A stretch of DNA of 39,383 nucleotides from Syntrophaceae bacterium (GTDB lineage: Bacteria; Desulfobacterota; Syntrophia; Syntrophales; Smithellaceae). The stretch covers positions 1-39,383 of the forward strand of contig PLMQ01000062.1 of NCBI GenBank assembly GCA_003142535.1. Direction: 5' to 3'. Position 1 is the stretch's first letter. Every line of letters begins with the position of its first letter. A program made the position numbers and the translations under genes. The notes under the pieces are model-generated. The model ran no database searches and was not told the DNA's origin. It saw only the letters and a list, made by a program, of their open reading frames with translations. Positions 1-8,908 of the stretch are shown here, piece by piece.

Positions 1-78
1 GGCTCAAAGCGTCCGATAGGCGCGGCACTTGTGCTGTTGAATGTGATCCACCGCAAAGGGATTGAGGCTATTCTTTAG
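1..78 (+). CDS. 3' end of an unidentified protein gene (truncated by window edge)
   Basis: Frame 1 is open from the first base to a TAG at 76-78 and encodes 25 residues ending in RKGIEAIL. The fragment is too short to assign to a family. It could be the end of a mobile-element or cargo gene of the same island, but nothing in it decides this. Confidence 0.3.
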   Translation, partial: GSKRPIGAALVLLNVIHRKGIEAIL

Positions 79-368
79 ACAAAAGGAGACATTAAAAATG
101 TGTCTGACATCTATTGCCTCTTTGTGTAATATGATGCGGTATCAACTGAGCTACTATCCTTACTACTCTTGCCATGTATAATCATCCAAGGTTATTACGA
201 ATCCTGCCATGGGAATAATTGTACCTGTCCCGTTTATTTCTGAATTAAGTCCTCATCAGTTTTTAAAAAATTATCTACCATACAATACACAAAATGTTGT
301 GGAGTAATATTTTCTTAAAAAAAAGGAACTTCTTTCTGGGCTAGCGGGACGGTTACTTTAATTCAGGA
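79..368. other. AT-rich intergenic stretch
   Basis: About 290 bases without a credible gene. I looked here for a second copy of the tRNA-Ala 3' end, which would mark the far end of the island, and did not find one. No strong hairpin or promoter was seen. Confidence 0.5.
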
Positions 369-1331
369 TTATTTTATTAAATTGTTCTTGGCCCATTTTT
401 CTAACTCACGAATTGCTAGAAAATCACATAAATGTTCTGCAAGTTGAAACATTGAAGTGCCAGGAATACATTGAAAATGTACATGCGATATTGTTGTTAA
501 AATATTCCTTGAATCTGTTTCGTCACCTGCTGGAACGCCCCAAGAGTAATCAACTATCATACTCAATTCATGAATTATTTCTGAATTATATTTTCCAAAA
601 CTGTCTTGCACATGTTTTTCTAGTCGATATCTACGCTCCAGTCTTCTGGCATAATCACTTATAGGTCCGTCACCACTTCCTCCACCCCAATGAAACTCAA
701 GATAGGGATATTGAGAAGTTGCGTTATGATATGTTTCAGTATCAATATGATTCGTTACTATTCCATAATCTTTATACAGCCCTTCCGCAATCTCAATTGA
801 AACAGGAAAAGGATGATTTAAGTCAAAAATAACATCAGGATCATACCAAGGATCGTCATAGTTAACATCTCCAGATGATCTGGCACATGACAATCTTTCA
901 TTTACTCCAAGAGATATTTTCCCAATATTTTTTCTATACGTAACAAATCTTCTTACGATATAACCTAGCAAGGAAACTTCTTCATATTCAGTTAGAAGTG
1001 AATCGTCTATTCTAAGTAAAGGCAGATTTGCCTGCTCACATATACGATTTTTTCTTATATCTCGCTGTCGGTTCTTAAAGTGAGAGTGACACGGCCCATC
1101 GAATTCAATTACAAATTCAGGCCACAATTCTTTATTGTATATTACAAAGTCGAAAAAGGCGTTGTCGAGAGTATTTCGCTCTTCTTTGGTAATTCTCTCT
1201 CTTTTATCAGGTTCAATTACTTTTCCAATTTGCATTTCTGGGTGTAAATAAAATCCTTCACCTTCAAGAGATTTGCGAATTTCGTTAAAAGTTTTATATT
1301 CACTTGTATTGAATAACCTTTTCGTTTTCAT
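369..1331 (-). CDS. DUF2726-type PD-(D/E)XK nuclease-fold protein
   Basis: About 320 residues. The N-terminal third has the pattern of a DUF2726-type restriction-endonuclease fold: Asp63 in the segment FFDFVIYN, then Glu78 and Asp80 in FVIEFDGPCH, then RDIRKNRIC and LPLLRID (numbered from a GTG six bases upstream of the ATG used here). These match the D...ExD-G-H / rD..kn / lpllri signature of the family. The rest, about residues 125-322, is not recognised and has no membrane segment. The gene is last in a row of minus-strand defence genes, 182 bases after the RecB-helicase gene, so a role in DNA degradation or defence is an inference from fold and context. The ATG at 1331 is used; the GTG at 1337 is equally possible, and neither has a clear ribosome binding site. 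Confidence 0.6.
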   Translation of the reverse strand: MKTKRLFNTSEYKTFNEIRKSLEGEGFYLHPEMQIGKVIEPDKRERITKEERNTLDNAFFDFVIYNKELWPEFVIEFDGPCHSHFKNRQRDIRKNRICEQANLPLLRIDDSLLTEYEEVSLLGYIVRRFVTYRKNIGKISLGVNERLSCARSSGDVNYDDPWYDPDVIFDLNHPFPVSIEIAEGLYKDYGIVTNHIDTETYHNATSQYPYLEFHWGGGSGDGPISDYARRLERRYRLEKHVQDSFGKYNSEIIHELSMIVDYSWGVPAGDETDSRNILTTISHVHFQCIPGTSMFQLAEHLCDFLAIRELEKWAKNNLIK

Positions 1332-1519
1332 ATTCACGCTTCAGTAAACTAGTTTTATGGAATACCTTTAATTGATATAGGGGTACTCCCAATACTCGTG
1401 TAACTGGGGGCTATTTGTGTTGATGCCGTCCAGAAGCTGTCGCCTTAAGTGAGTTGTTATGGGCCACACTTTTCTTACCAATCCGACTTCTCGAAGAATC
1501 TACTATCTTGCCCCAAATC

Positions 1520-4500
1520 CTATAGAGGCAGAGTCATTTCCAAGTACCTACAAAACGCATTGGCCAGTTGCATTTGGCGTGGTGTCCTACAATCCGCTTC
1601 AAAAATGCCTGGTGATGCAATCAGGATGGCCATGCATTTGGCACGTGAAATAGCAACGTTAAAGCGATTTAAGCTGTATAGGAATTCCATTCCCCGAGGC
1701 GCATCTGCATGATTCGATGTCGCCATAGAATAGATCGCAATAGGAGCTTCCTGTCCTTGGAACTTGTCAACCGTACCCGCGCGCGCCCGAGGTAGCCGCT
1801 GTTGAATTTCAAAAACCTGAGCGTTGTAGGGCGTGATAATAAGAATATCTTCCATTGTGATGGGCGCAGTTAGCCCATCATCATTGGTCCATTGTGTGCC
1901 CTCGGCAAGGATGCGCTCGACAAGGGCTTTGACCGCGTCTGCCTCCTCAATTGATGAACTTGTGTTGCCAGTATGGTCGATTCGCAGATAGCGAAGGCCA
2001 GAACCAACAAGAAAGCCGTTGGAGCTGATTTCATGACGAGCACAACTTTCTACAGACATGAGTTTTGCATTGTAAAAAAGCTCCGAATTGAACGTGCAGA
2101 TACTTGGATGAAGCCGGAAAGTCTTCTCCAAAAATAATCCTTGTTCCTTTGTGATTGTCTGCTGCCCCCCAAGGATATGATCCAGCGCTGAAGCGTCCGT
2201 TCCGTCTGGATGCGAACCTTGGGTGGGCTGTTCAAGTTGTTGGGGATCGCCAAGTAAGATTAGTATAGGTGCCGCAGGCGAAATGGCCAGAACGTTCGCA
2301 AGGGACATCTGGGCTGCCTCATCAACAACTAAAACATCAAGTGTGTCACAAGCATCTTCGCGAGACCATAGGAAATGAGTTGCGCCTGCTACTTGTGCAG
2401 TTCCACCAGCAATAGCAGCAAAGACATCCTCATTCTTCTTCGCAAAAATTAGCGACGCCTGATTGGGCTCCATTTCCTTTGGTTTCTGTACGCAGTTCAC
2501 ACTGATCTGCATTTCACCAGCAGCTTTAATTACCTTATCAATCAGATTACGAATGACCTTATGGCTGTTCGCTGTAATTCCAACTTTTTTACCCTGTTGC
2601 ACAAGTAAGCAAATCATCCGCGCTCCCGTATATGATTTTCCAGTACCTGGTGGACCTTGAATGGGCAAAACCCCGGCATCAAGATGATGACAAATACGTA
2701 ATGCAGCTTCGAGGGTGCTCTCACCATCTACCTGAATCACTTGGCCTTGCAGATTGGGTGGCTCGCGCAATAGGAGTGCGCGAGCACTCTTAAATGCTCC
2801 CTCACCTTCGATGCCATTTTCGGCCACGTGTTCTCCCAACCGAAACAGCGAAGCCGCCTGTTCCTTGCTGTCGAAGACCGTGTGAGCGAAAATTGCTTCT
2901 GGATGAAGATCTTTAGTTTTTGCAGTTTTTCTTACGTCAATTGTGCGTGCATCAGTGGAGATATCAACTGCTTTGCCAAAATTTTCGCCACCGATTGATC
3001 TCAGGTCTTCGTCACCACGTAAATCAGTATCCTGTTGTTCAAAGTAATAACGATCGGTGGGAATACCCTTTGGACTAAGGCTGACTGTACCAATGAAGGA
3101 TAGACGCGATATAGCGGCTCGCTCACCGACCAATTCATCAGCGGTAAGGTCTCTTAGTCGGAAAAATTCCCACCAAAGGGCTTTATTTTCGCGGCGGTGC
3201 CATTCCAGAATGTGCGCAAGTATCCAACGTGCCTGTTGCTCATCGGTGCGAGCCTCAGGATCAACAGGTACATCGTGCGTTAGTCGCGTCACGAGTTCCT
3301 GAACACGACGGGCTTGTTCGTCTAATTCCTCGCTTGGCCCTTCTTGGCCTGGTGCCGGACGCGGAATATCTTGCCCTTGACTAACGAGTTGGGATCTCAG
3401 ATTTTCAAGCCATTCCCTGAGCGCTGCTGTCGCATAACAATCATCAGCATTGTAGTCCTGCACGATCGTTTTCGTATCATCTCCTATGGATGGAACATCA
3501 TTGAGTTCCAAACCCGCCGAAATCACTGTCAAAGCAATATTGGCTTCATGCAAAGAAACCTTGCGCTCAAAACCAAAGAACGGCTCCAGTCTTTTGAGAG
3601 AGTAACTTTCAACGCTTGCTCGCATTGCGTTGCGAACAACGCTGAGGAGATCAACAAAGACCAAGCCGCGTAGAAGGTTGTCGATCTCATTTTCGCGTGT
3701 CGCATACCGCCCCATCAGGCGTTTGAGTGCAGATTGCTCATAAGGGGCAAAGTGGTAAATGTGCATCTCTGGATTTGCTTCACGACGCTCAGTGATAAAA
3801 TCTACAAAACGCTCGAAAGCTGCTTTTTCCTCCTTACGACTAAAGGCCCACTCTCCCGTATAACGCATATCACCATGCTTATCCTTATATGCATATCCAA
3901 ACAGATATTCCAAGCCATGCTCACCCACAAACGGATCACTCTCAATATCAAAGAAAACATCAGCAGTTGATGGCTTTGGCAAGGCTGCTAGACCTGTCTT
4001 TTGTACGATGTCGAGAAGCTCATATCTAAGTTCTCCAGCTTCACGCGCTTGAACTTGAATTGATGCTTGCGCCTTAGCTTTCTCAATTGACACCAGCGAA
4101 CCCTTCCGAGGTACGAATGGTATTGGGATCGGCATGTCAGCAAGAGCTTGAGTCGTAGTTATACCATTGGCTTGCAGTTCGCATATCTGATTCTTTGTTA
4201 TATTTGCGACAAGACACAGATGATCATCATCACGACGTTGCTGATCACACTGAGTGCGCCATCTGCAAATTAAGCAGTAATCTTTGGGCTCTGGGTAGGT
4301 GGCGGAACTACTACTTAGATCGGCGGCTAATTCTGCCGCTCTTTTCACTTGACGGAAGTAGGCAGCATAGTCGGCAACTCGAAATACTTGTGGTACGTAA
4401 TCAGACCACGGTGCAACAACATAAACATTCTCAGGCTCAACACCTTGCATATGGGCAAGTAGATCGGCATACAAACTGAGTTGTAGAACTGTTCCGCCTT

Positions 4501-4921
4501 TTGTTTCGCGTGCAAGCTTTGTATCAATCACTTCGTATGACCAATCTCCGAACGCACTCGGAATCTCAACGCGCCTTAAAATGTCCGCACGACCACTCCA
4601 TCGGTTATAGCGCAATGCACCTTGGGTAATAATACTCTTTCCTTCTCGCATCGCCTCTATTGTAGCTTCCACTGCTTCTTCAGTAATGTCAAAGCCTTCT
4701 ATAACTGTAATTTCGCAGCCACAGTTTTGAAGATGTTCAATATAAGTTTGTTCGTGGCGATATCCCCGCTCCCTGAGAATTTCTAGTAACGGATCATAAT
4801 GATCAGGCTTAGCAAGCAAGCCTTTTGCCACTTGAACATCTAACGCACTCAAGTGGTTGCAGTTTAAATGACCTACTATATCCGAAGCACTCAGGTGAAT
4901 TGTTCCGTTTGATATTTTCAT
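1520..4921 (-). CDS. RecB-like nuclease / RNase H-like / SF1 helicase fusion (TM0106 type)
   Basis: A protein of about 1,133 residues with three enzymatic parts. Residues ~1-240 form a RecB/Cas4-like PD-(D/E)XK nuclease: GRAD near 110, EVIDTK near 130, and an N-terminal Cys near 21 plus a C-x2-C-x5-C set near 216-225, as in the Fe-S clusters of Cas4 and AddB. Residues ~320-510 look like a YprB-type RNase H-like exonuclease, starting with DVFFDIESD. Residues ~740-1130 are an SF1 helicase with GPPGTGKSY near 755, VVDEAAQM near 866 and the motif NRFNVAISRAK near 1085. TM0106-family proteins combining a RecB nuclease with a helicase are known. Its position after Gabija suggests a nucleic-acid-degrading defence role, which is inference. 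A TTG at 4957 would add 12 residues; the ATG at 4921 is preferred because homology-like sequence begins there. Confidence 0.8.
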   Translation of the reverse strand: MKISNGTIHLSASDIVGHLNCNHLSALDVQVAKGLLAKPDHYDPLLEILRERGYRHEQTYIEHLQNCGCEITVIEGFDITEEAVEATIEAMREGKSIITQGALRYNRWSGRADILRRVEIPSAFGDWSYEVIDTKLARETKGGTVLQLSLYADLLAHMQGVEPENVYVVAPWSDYVPQVFRVADYAAYFRQVKRAAELAADLSSSSATYPEPKDYCLICRWRTQCDQQRRDDDHLCLVANITKNQICELQANGITTTQALADMPIPIPFVPRKGSLVSIEKAKAQASIQVQAREAGELRYELLDIVQKTGLAALPKPSTADVFFDIESDPFVGEHGLEYLFGYAYKDKHGDMRYTGEWAFSRKEEKAAFERFVDFITERREANPEMHIYHFAPYEQSALKRLMGRYATRENEIDNLLRGLVFVDLLSVVRNAMRASVESYSLKRLEPFFGFERKVSLHEANIALTVISAGLELNDVPSIGDDTKTIVQDYNADDCYATAALREWLENLRSQLVSQGQDIPRPAPGQEGPSEELDEQARRVQELVTRLTHDVPVDPEARTDEQQARWILAHILEWHRRENKALWWEFFRLRDLTADELVGERAAISRLSFIGTVSLSPKGIPTDRYYFEQQDTDLRGDEDLRSIGGENFGKAVDISTDARTIDVRKTAKTKDLHPEAIFAHTVFDSKEQAASLFRLGEHVAENGIEGEGAFKSARALLLREPPNLQGQVIQVDGESTLEAALRICHHLDAGVLPIQGPPGTGKSYTGARMICLLVQQGKKVGITANSHKVIRNLIDKVIKAAGEMQISVNCVQKPKEMEPNQASLIFAKKNEDVFAAIAGGTAQVAGATHFLWSREDACDTLDVLVVDEAAQMSLANVLAISPAAPILILLGDPQQLEQPTQGSHPDGTDASALDHILGGQQTITKEQGLFLEKTFRLHPSICTFNSELFYNAKLMSVESCARHEISSNGFLVGSGLRYLRIDHTGNTSSSIEEADAVKALVERILAEGTQWTNDDGLTAPITMEDILIITPYNAQVFEIQQRLPRARAGTVDKFQGQEAPIAIYSMATSNHADAPRGMEFLYSLNRFNVAISRAKCMAILIASPGIFEADCRTPRQMQLANAFCRYLEMTLPL

Positions 4922-5092
4922 CGCAAATCCCAAATTACCTATTTTATGCCCACGCAAAGGAATGTGTGCAATCGAAGCCAGATGACTCAGTTATTATTGA
5001 ACTGGTAAGTGCTCAAAATTAAAATTGTCCGTTTCAGCCGACATCAAACGATTGTGTCCATAAATTCAGATACAACCTTTTTATAGCTTCAT

Positions 5093-6856
5093 TTATAAAT
5101 GTATTCCTGGTAATTTTAAAAAACAGCTAATATTTCTTTTTATAATATTATTTCTAGCATCTATTTGAGTTTTACTAGCAGAAAAATAAACCTGTTTACG
5201 AGCCCTAGTAACTGCAACATAAAATACACTTAGTTCTTCAAGAAATTTATTTTCAATTTTCTTTGTAACAACAAGATTGCAGTTTGAACCGCAGCCACAA
5301 ACTCCACAAAGTCCAAAGTAGTTGGGGAATGAAAATGCTTCCATATCAGGAATAATTACAAAATCCCATTCTAGTCCTTTAGAGCCGTGAACTGTTGAAA
5401 TAATAATTTTAGCATCAACAAATTCAACGTATTGTTTTAGTCCATTATGCTCAAATGTGTCTTTGATTAAAGAGATTTTATCTTCATTTGATAGAAAAGA
5501 AAAATCACTAAAAACCTTGGATAAAAAAATTTCTAAAAGATTAAATAAAGAAAGTGCTAATATATCTCGATTTGTAATTTTTGCTTTAATTTTGCTGATT
5601 AAATTAGATGCCATTTTTTTAGTTACTTGATCTTTTACTCTAAGCAACTCAATAAATTCAAATAAACATTCACGATTGAACTTTACGTAGTTTTGGTCAT
5701 CATCTGTAAAAAGGCCATAAAAAAAAGTCACAGTTTTTTTGTTGAATTCCTCCATTATGGCATTTATGTTGTTACCTCTTTGTTTAACCAATATTGCAAC
5801 TTTTGAGTCTGGAAAATCGTTAATGAGCTTAACGGATTTATTGATTAAGTATTCAGCTTCTGCTATTTGGTCGCCAAATAATGAAAATTCAATATTTGCA
5901 GTTTTTGAAATAGTAGGTGCAATTGCGTTTTCTGCATTCCTCCTAATGTTATTATCTAAAATAAGCATTTCTTTATTGTGCTGAAATCTGTAATTTTTAT
6001 CGAGTTGAATTTTCTCAAGTTTAAATATTTTTTCTGAAATGGAAAGTAAATTTGGAACAGCCCCTATAAAACCATAAATGCGTTGCAAAGTATCACCCAT
6101 CAAAATAATATTAGAGTTATCTGAAAATAAATAATTGAGAAGTTGATAGCTTAAGATATTGGTATCTTGATATTCGTCTACTAAAATAGTAGTGTATAAT
6201 TTCTGATAGAAATTGCGAATGACTGTATTGTCTTTTAATAATTTACAAGCTAGCGATAAGATTGCATTATACGGTATAATTTTTAAAGGTAATATCTCCG
6301 TAATTACTGTTCTATTGTAGGTCTCTATATTTTCCTTAACATATTTAATATTTACGATTTTTACTGCTGAATTGAAATTTGACAATATTTCTGCGTTTGC
6401 ATAACTTAGTTTGGAAATTGATTGCATTAAATTTTTGGTGTCGCTATCATCAATTGATTGTAATTTATCCATTTCTATCAAGCTGGCGTGAATGTTATAA
6501 CCATAACGTTTTAAAATTCTACGAGCAAAGCCGTGATAGTTGGATACCAACATTTTATCAGTAATACTGAAATCAGATTTTGTTCCGTCCAGAATACTGG
6601 GAATATTTTGAGTTACATCTTTTTTGATTTTGAAAGCTGCGTTCACACTAAATGTCAATGCAAGTAGTCGTTTGGGATAAGGAATCTGATTTGATGCCAG
6701 CATATAAGCAATCTTGCTTACCATTGTTTTGGTTTTACCATAGCCAGCAGGAGCTTCTATAAGCAATCTATTTGCTCGTGAGAAAATTATTTCTAATTGT
6801 TTCTTATCACCAAAGTGACTTTGCTTAAGTTTTTCTTCTATGGTGGGATTACTCAT
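5093..6856 (-). CDS. gajB: GajB-like UvrD/Rep-family helicase of a Gabija system
   Basis: A superfamily 1A helicase of 587 residues. Walker A is APAGYGKT (residues 35-42); ILVDEYQDT near 225 is the Walker B, GDTLQRIYG the following motif, and VAVTRARKQVY near 550 is motif VI. Its start codon shares one base with the stop of the upstream OLD nuclease gene (TAATG), so translation is very likely coupled. An OLD nuclease followed by a UvrD-like helicase is the definition of Gabija, where GajB is thought to support nicking by GajA. The protein is longer than the roughly 500 residues of the reference GajB. It carries a cysteine-rich insert, GLCGVCGCGSNC near residue 520, between motifs V and VI that could bind a metal. 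Confidence 0.85.
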   Translation of the reverse strand: MSNPTIEEKLKQSHFGDKKQLEIIFSRANRLLIEAPAGYGKTKTMVSKIAYMLASNQIPYPKRLLALTFSVNAAFKIKKDVTQNIPSILDGTKSDFSITDKMLVSNYHGFARRILKRYGYNIHASLIEMDKLQSIDDSDTKNLMQSISKLSYANAEILSNFNSAVKIVNIKYVKENIETYNRTVITEILPLKIIPYNAILSLACKLLKDNTVIRNFYQKLYTTILVDEYQDTNILSYQLLNYLFSDNSNIILMGDTLQRIYGFIGAVPNLLSISEKIFKLEKIQLDKNYRFQHNKEMLILDNNIRRNAENAIAPTISKTANIEFSLFGDQIAEAEYLINKSVKLINDFPDSKVAILVKQRGNNINAIMEEFNKKTVTFFYGLFTDDDQNYVKFNRECLFEFIELLRVKDQVTKKMASNLISKIKAKITNRDILALSLFNLLEIFLSKVFSDFSFLSNEDKISLIKDTFEHNGLKQYVEFVDAKIIISTVHGSKGLEWDFVIIPDMEAFSFPNYFGLCGVCGCGSNCNLVVTKKIENKFLEELSVFYVAVTRARKQVYFSASKTQIDARNNIIKRNISCFLKLPGIHL

Positions 6857-8574
6857 TATTTAGATAATTCTACTGCTTTTAAAATTGCTGTCTTGTAAAC
6901 AACTGGAATGTCTTCGACTACGATTTTCAGTCCAATTAATTTCCCTAATGGATATGATTTCTTTCCAGATAGCCAAGTCAGATAGAATGATTTCAATTTT
7001 ACGCTATCTGTTTTCACAATGTCTAATAATTTTAAATCTGCTGTAAAATTTGTTGCTGTAATTCCATATGCTTTAACCGCATATTTATTTAATGCACCTT
7101 CTTGAACCACTGCGTCAGCACCTTCATATTCTTTCACTAAATCATTTAAAAAGGTTTCTTTACCTGTATCAATTAATGAAACAAATTCTTCTTCAAAGTC
7201 TTTTTTAGTTGTTATATAGAGTGGCGCTGTTGTCGGTCCATTATTGTCTCTATCTCCAATACCAACAGATTGGATATCAAATTTCGCAACCAATTTCATT
7301 AGTATGTCAATCGTTTTAACCCCTCCTCCTCGTGATTGTATTATGCAAATGCCTAGGTCATCAAAATCGATCGCCATTTTTGTTGCGAAATGAGTGAAAC
7401 TTCCTTCTTCTGAAACTCCCTCTACAAATATTACACATCTTGAAAAAAAGGCTTCTTTAATAAATGGGAATTGCATATATAAATGCTTAGAATATTGTGG
7501 ATCTAAAACAATTTCAGAACCCGATTTAATTTTAATTCCTCCGCTATGTGGATAAAGTCTGATTATTTGTTTATAGTCATTTAATAAAATATTAGGTGAA
7601 TGAGTTGCAATAATTATTTGACCATTAAAACCATCAATATCAAATAACTCCTTTACTAATTGTTGAAACCCCGAGTTCTCATTTGAAATTATATTATTTA
7701 AATATTTAATTAAGGAACGTTGCATATAAGGGTGCAAATGAATTTCTGGTTCATCTAAACCCAAGATTAATGAAATGTGTTTTGTATGTTTTGTTTCATG
7801 TTCGAATATTCCTTTTTCTTTTCTCTGCTCTTTAATTGATTGAATACGCTCTAAAATAGATAATGTAATTAATATCAAAAATTGAACACCATAACCTGAT
7901 TTTGCAAGAGATTCACCCTTTTCATCTTTCAGAACAATAATTTTAGAAAGTAAACTTTCTAAGTCGCTTTCCGAATTCGCATTTATTTTAAAATCATTGA
8001 AAGTCTTTAGCTTTGAAATTATAGCATTAATATTTCCCAATAACTCATTTACCTTTCCTTCATTTATAAAGTCCGTATCTAATAATTTTTTTTCTTCTAA
8101 ATACTTCGCAACTATATTTGATAAAAAGCGCCCAACGCCTCTGCCTTTATCAAAATTGATTTCAGAGATAGGATTACGTAAAGAATCATAGTAAACATAA
8201 TTAATACACCTTATAACTGATGACTGAATAAAAGTATTCGTTTCTAAGTGATAAAATTCGATATTGTCTTCAATTGTTAGTTGTCTGCAAGCAATGTTTA
8301 TTAAATGATAATCATCTATATCAAATAGGTCTTCAAAGTGCCCAATTTCAATATCCTCTAATTTCAGTTGAAGAATAATTTCTATAGGCTTTAAAATATC
8401 TTTAAAGTCATCAAATTTGAAAGCTCTATTAGTAAATAGAATATGAAGCATAGAAAGTAGATTAGATTTGCCTAAATTGTTTTCACCAACAATGAAATTA
8501 CAACTGTCCGCAAATGAAATCTTTTGACCGTCTAAATTACGATAGTTATTTATTGTGAGTTTTTTAATTTGCAT
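6856..8574 (-). CDS. gajA: GajA-like OLD-family ATP-dependent endonuclease of a Gabija system
   Basis: An OLD-family nuclease of 572 residues, close to the ~578 of the reference GajA. The N-terminal ABC-type ATPase shows Walker A GENNLGKSN (30-38), GLDEPEIHLHP near 272 and the H-loop ATHSPNIL near 321. The C-terminal TOPRIM nuclease shows VEGVSEE near 381 and GIGDRDNNG near 441, supplying the metal-binding acidic residues, so both active sites look intact. It is followed with one-base overlap by gajB. In characterised Gabija the GajA tetramer nicks DNA and is restrained by nucleotides. The ribosome binding site is weak. The 334-bp gap upstream suggests a transcription unit separate from the type III genes. 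Confidence 0.87.
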   Translation of the reverse strand: MQIKKLTINNYRNLDGQKISFADSCNFIVGENNLGKSNLLSMLHILFTNRAFKFDDFKDILKPIEIILQLKLEDIEIGHFEDLFDIDDYHLINIACRQLTIEDNIEFYHLETNTFIQSSVIRCINYVYYDSLRNPISEINFDKGRGVGRFLSNIVAKYLEEKKLLDTDFINEGKVNELLGNINAIISKLKTFNDFKINANSESDLESLLSKIIVLKDEKGESLAKSGYGVQFLILITLSILERIQSIKEQRKEKGIFEHETKHTKHISLILGLDEPEIHLHPYMQRSLIKYLNNIISNENSGFQQLVKELFDIDGFNGQIIIATHSPNILLNDYKQIIRLYPHSGGIKIKSGSEIVLDPQYSKHLYMQFPFIKEAFFSRCVIFVEGVSEEGSFTHFATKMAIDFDDLGICIIQSRGGGVKTIDILMKLVAKFDIQSVGIGDRDNNGPTTAPLYITTKKDFEEEFVSLIDTGKETFLNDLVKEYEGADAVVQEGALNKYAVKAYGITATNFTADLKLLDIVKTDSVKLKSFYLTWLSGKKSYPLGKLIGLKIVVEDIPVVYKTAILKAVELSK

Positions 8575-8908
8575 TATCTAAATATTTTCTAGTTGAATTA
8601 TTTTACTATACGTTCGCAAAAAAGCTTCTTTGCTTTTAAGAAACTTTTTTTGATTGATATGATATTGCTTCTGGATTATTGGACTATAGGAATGTTAATC
8701 TTATATGTCAAGGGAATCTTAACTGCAAAATGTGGAGTATGTTCCCGATATCGGTTTTAGAGTGTGAATTGTGTTGGTCACAAATTGAAAGCACGTATGC
8801 ACATAGAATATTCTTGATGCTTTTTTCAGGATGAGTCTTGTAAAATCGTATTTTTATGAAAATATGCGATTTCTTAAAAATAGTCATTTCACTTAAAGGT
8901 TTACGTAT
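8575..8908. other. AT-rich gap between the type III and Gabija genes
   Basis: No gene seen. The gap probably holds the end of the type III operon and the gajA promoter. The sequence at 8619-8640 forms a weak hairpin that on the minus strand reads AAAAGC-AAAGAA-GCTTTTTT, and a -10-like TATAGT lies on the minus strand at about 8605-8610. Neither is strong enough to be called. Confidence 0.4.

Noticed and set aside
1-368. Left attachment site of the island
   Set aside because: No copy of the tRNA-Ala 3' sequence (GGGGATCGAACCCC type) was found here, so the left border must be outside the window.
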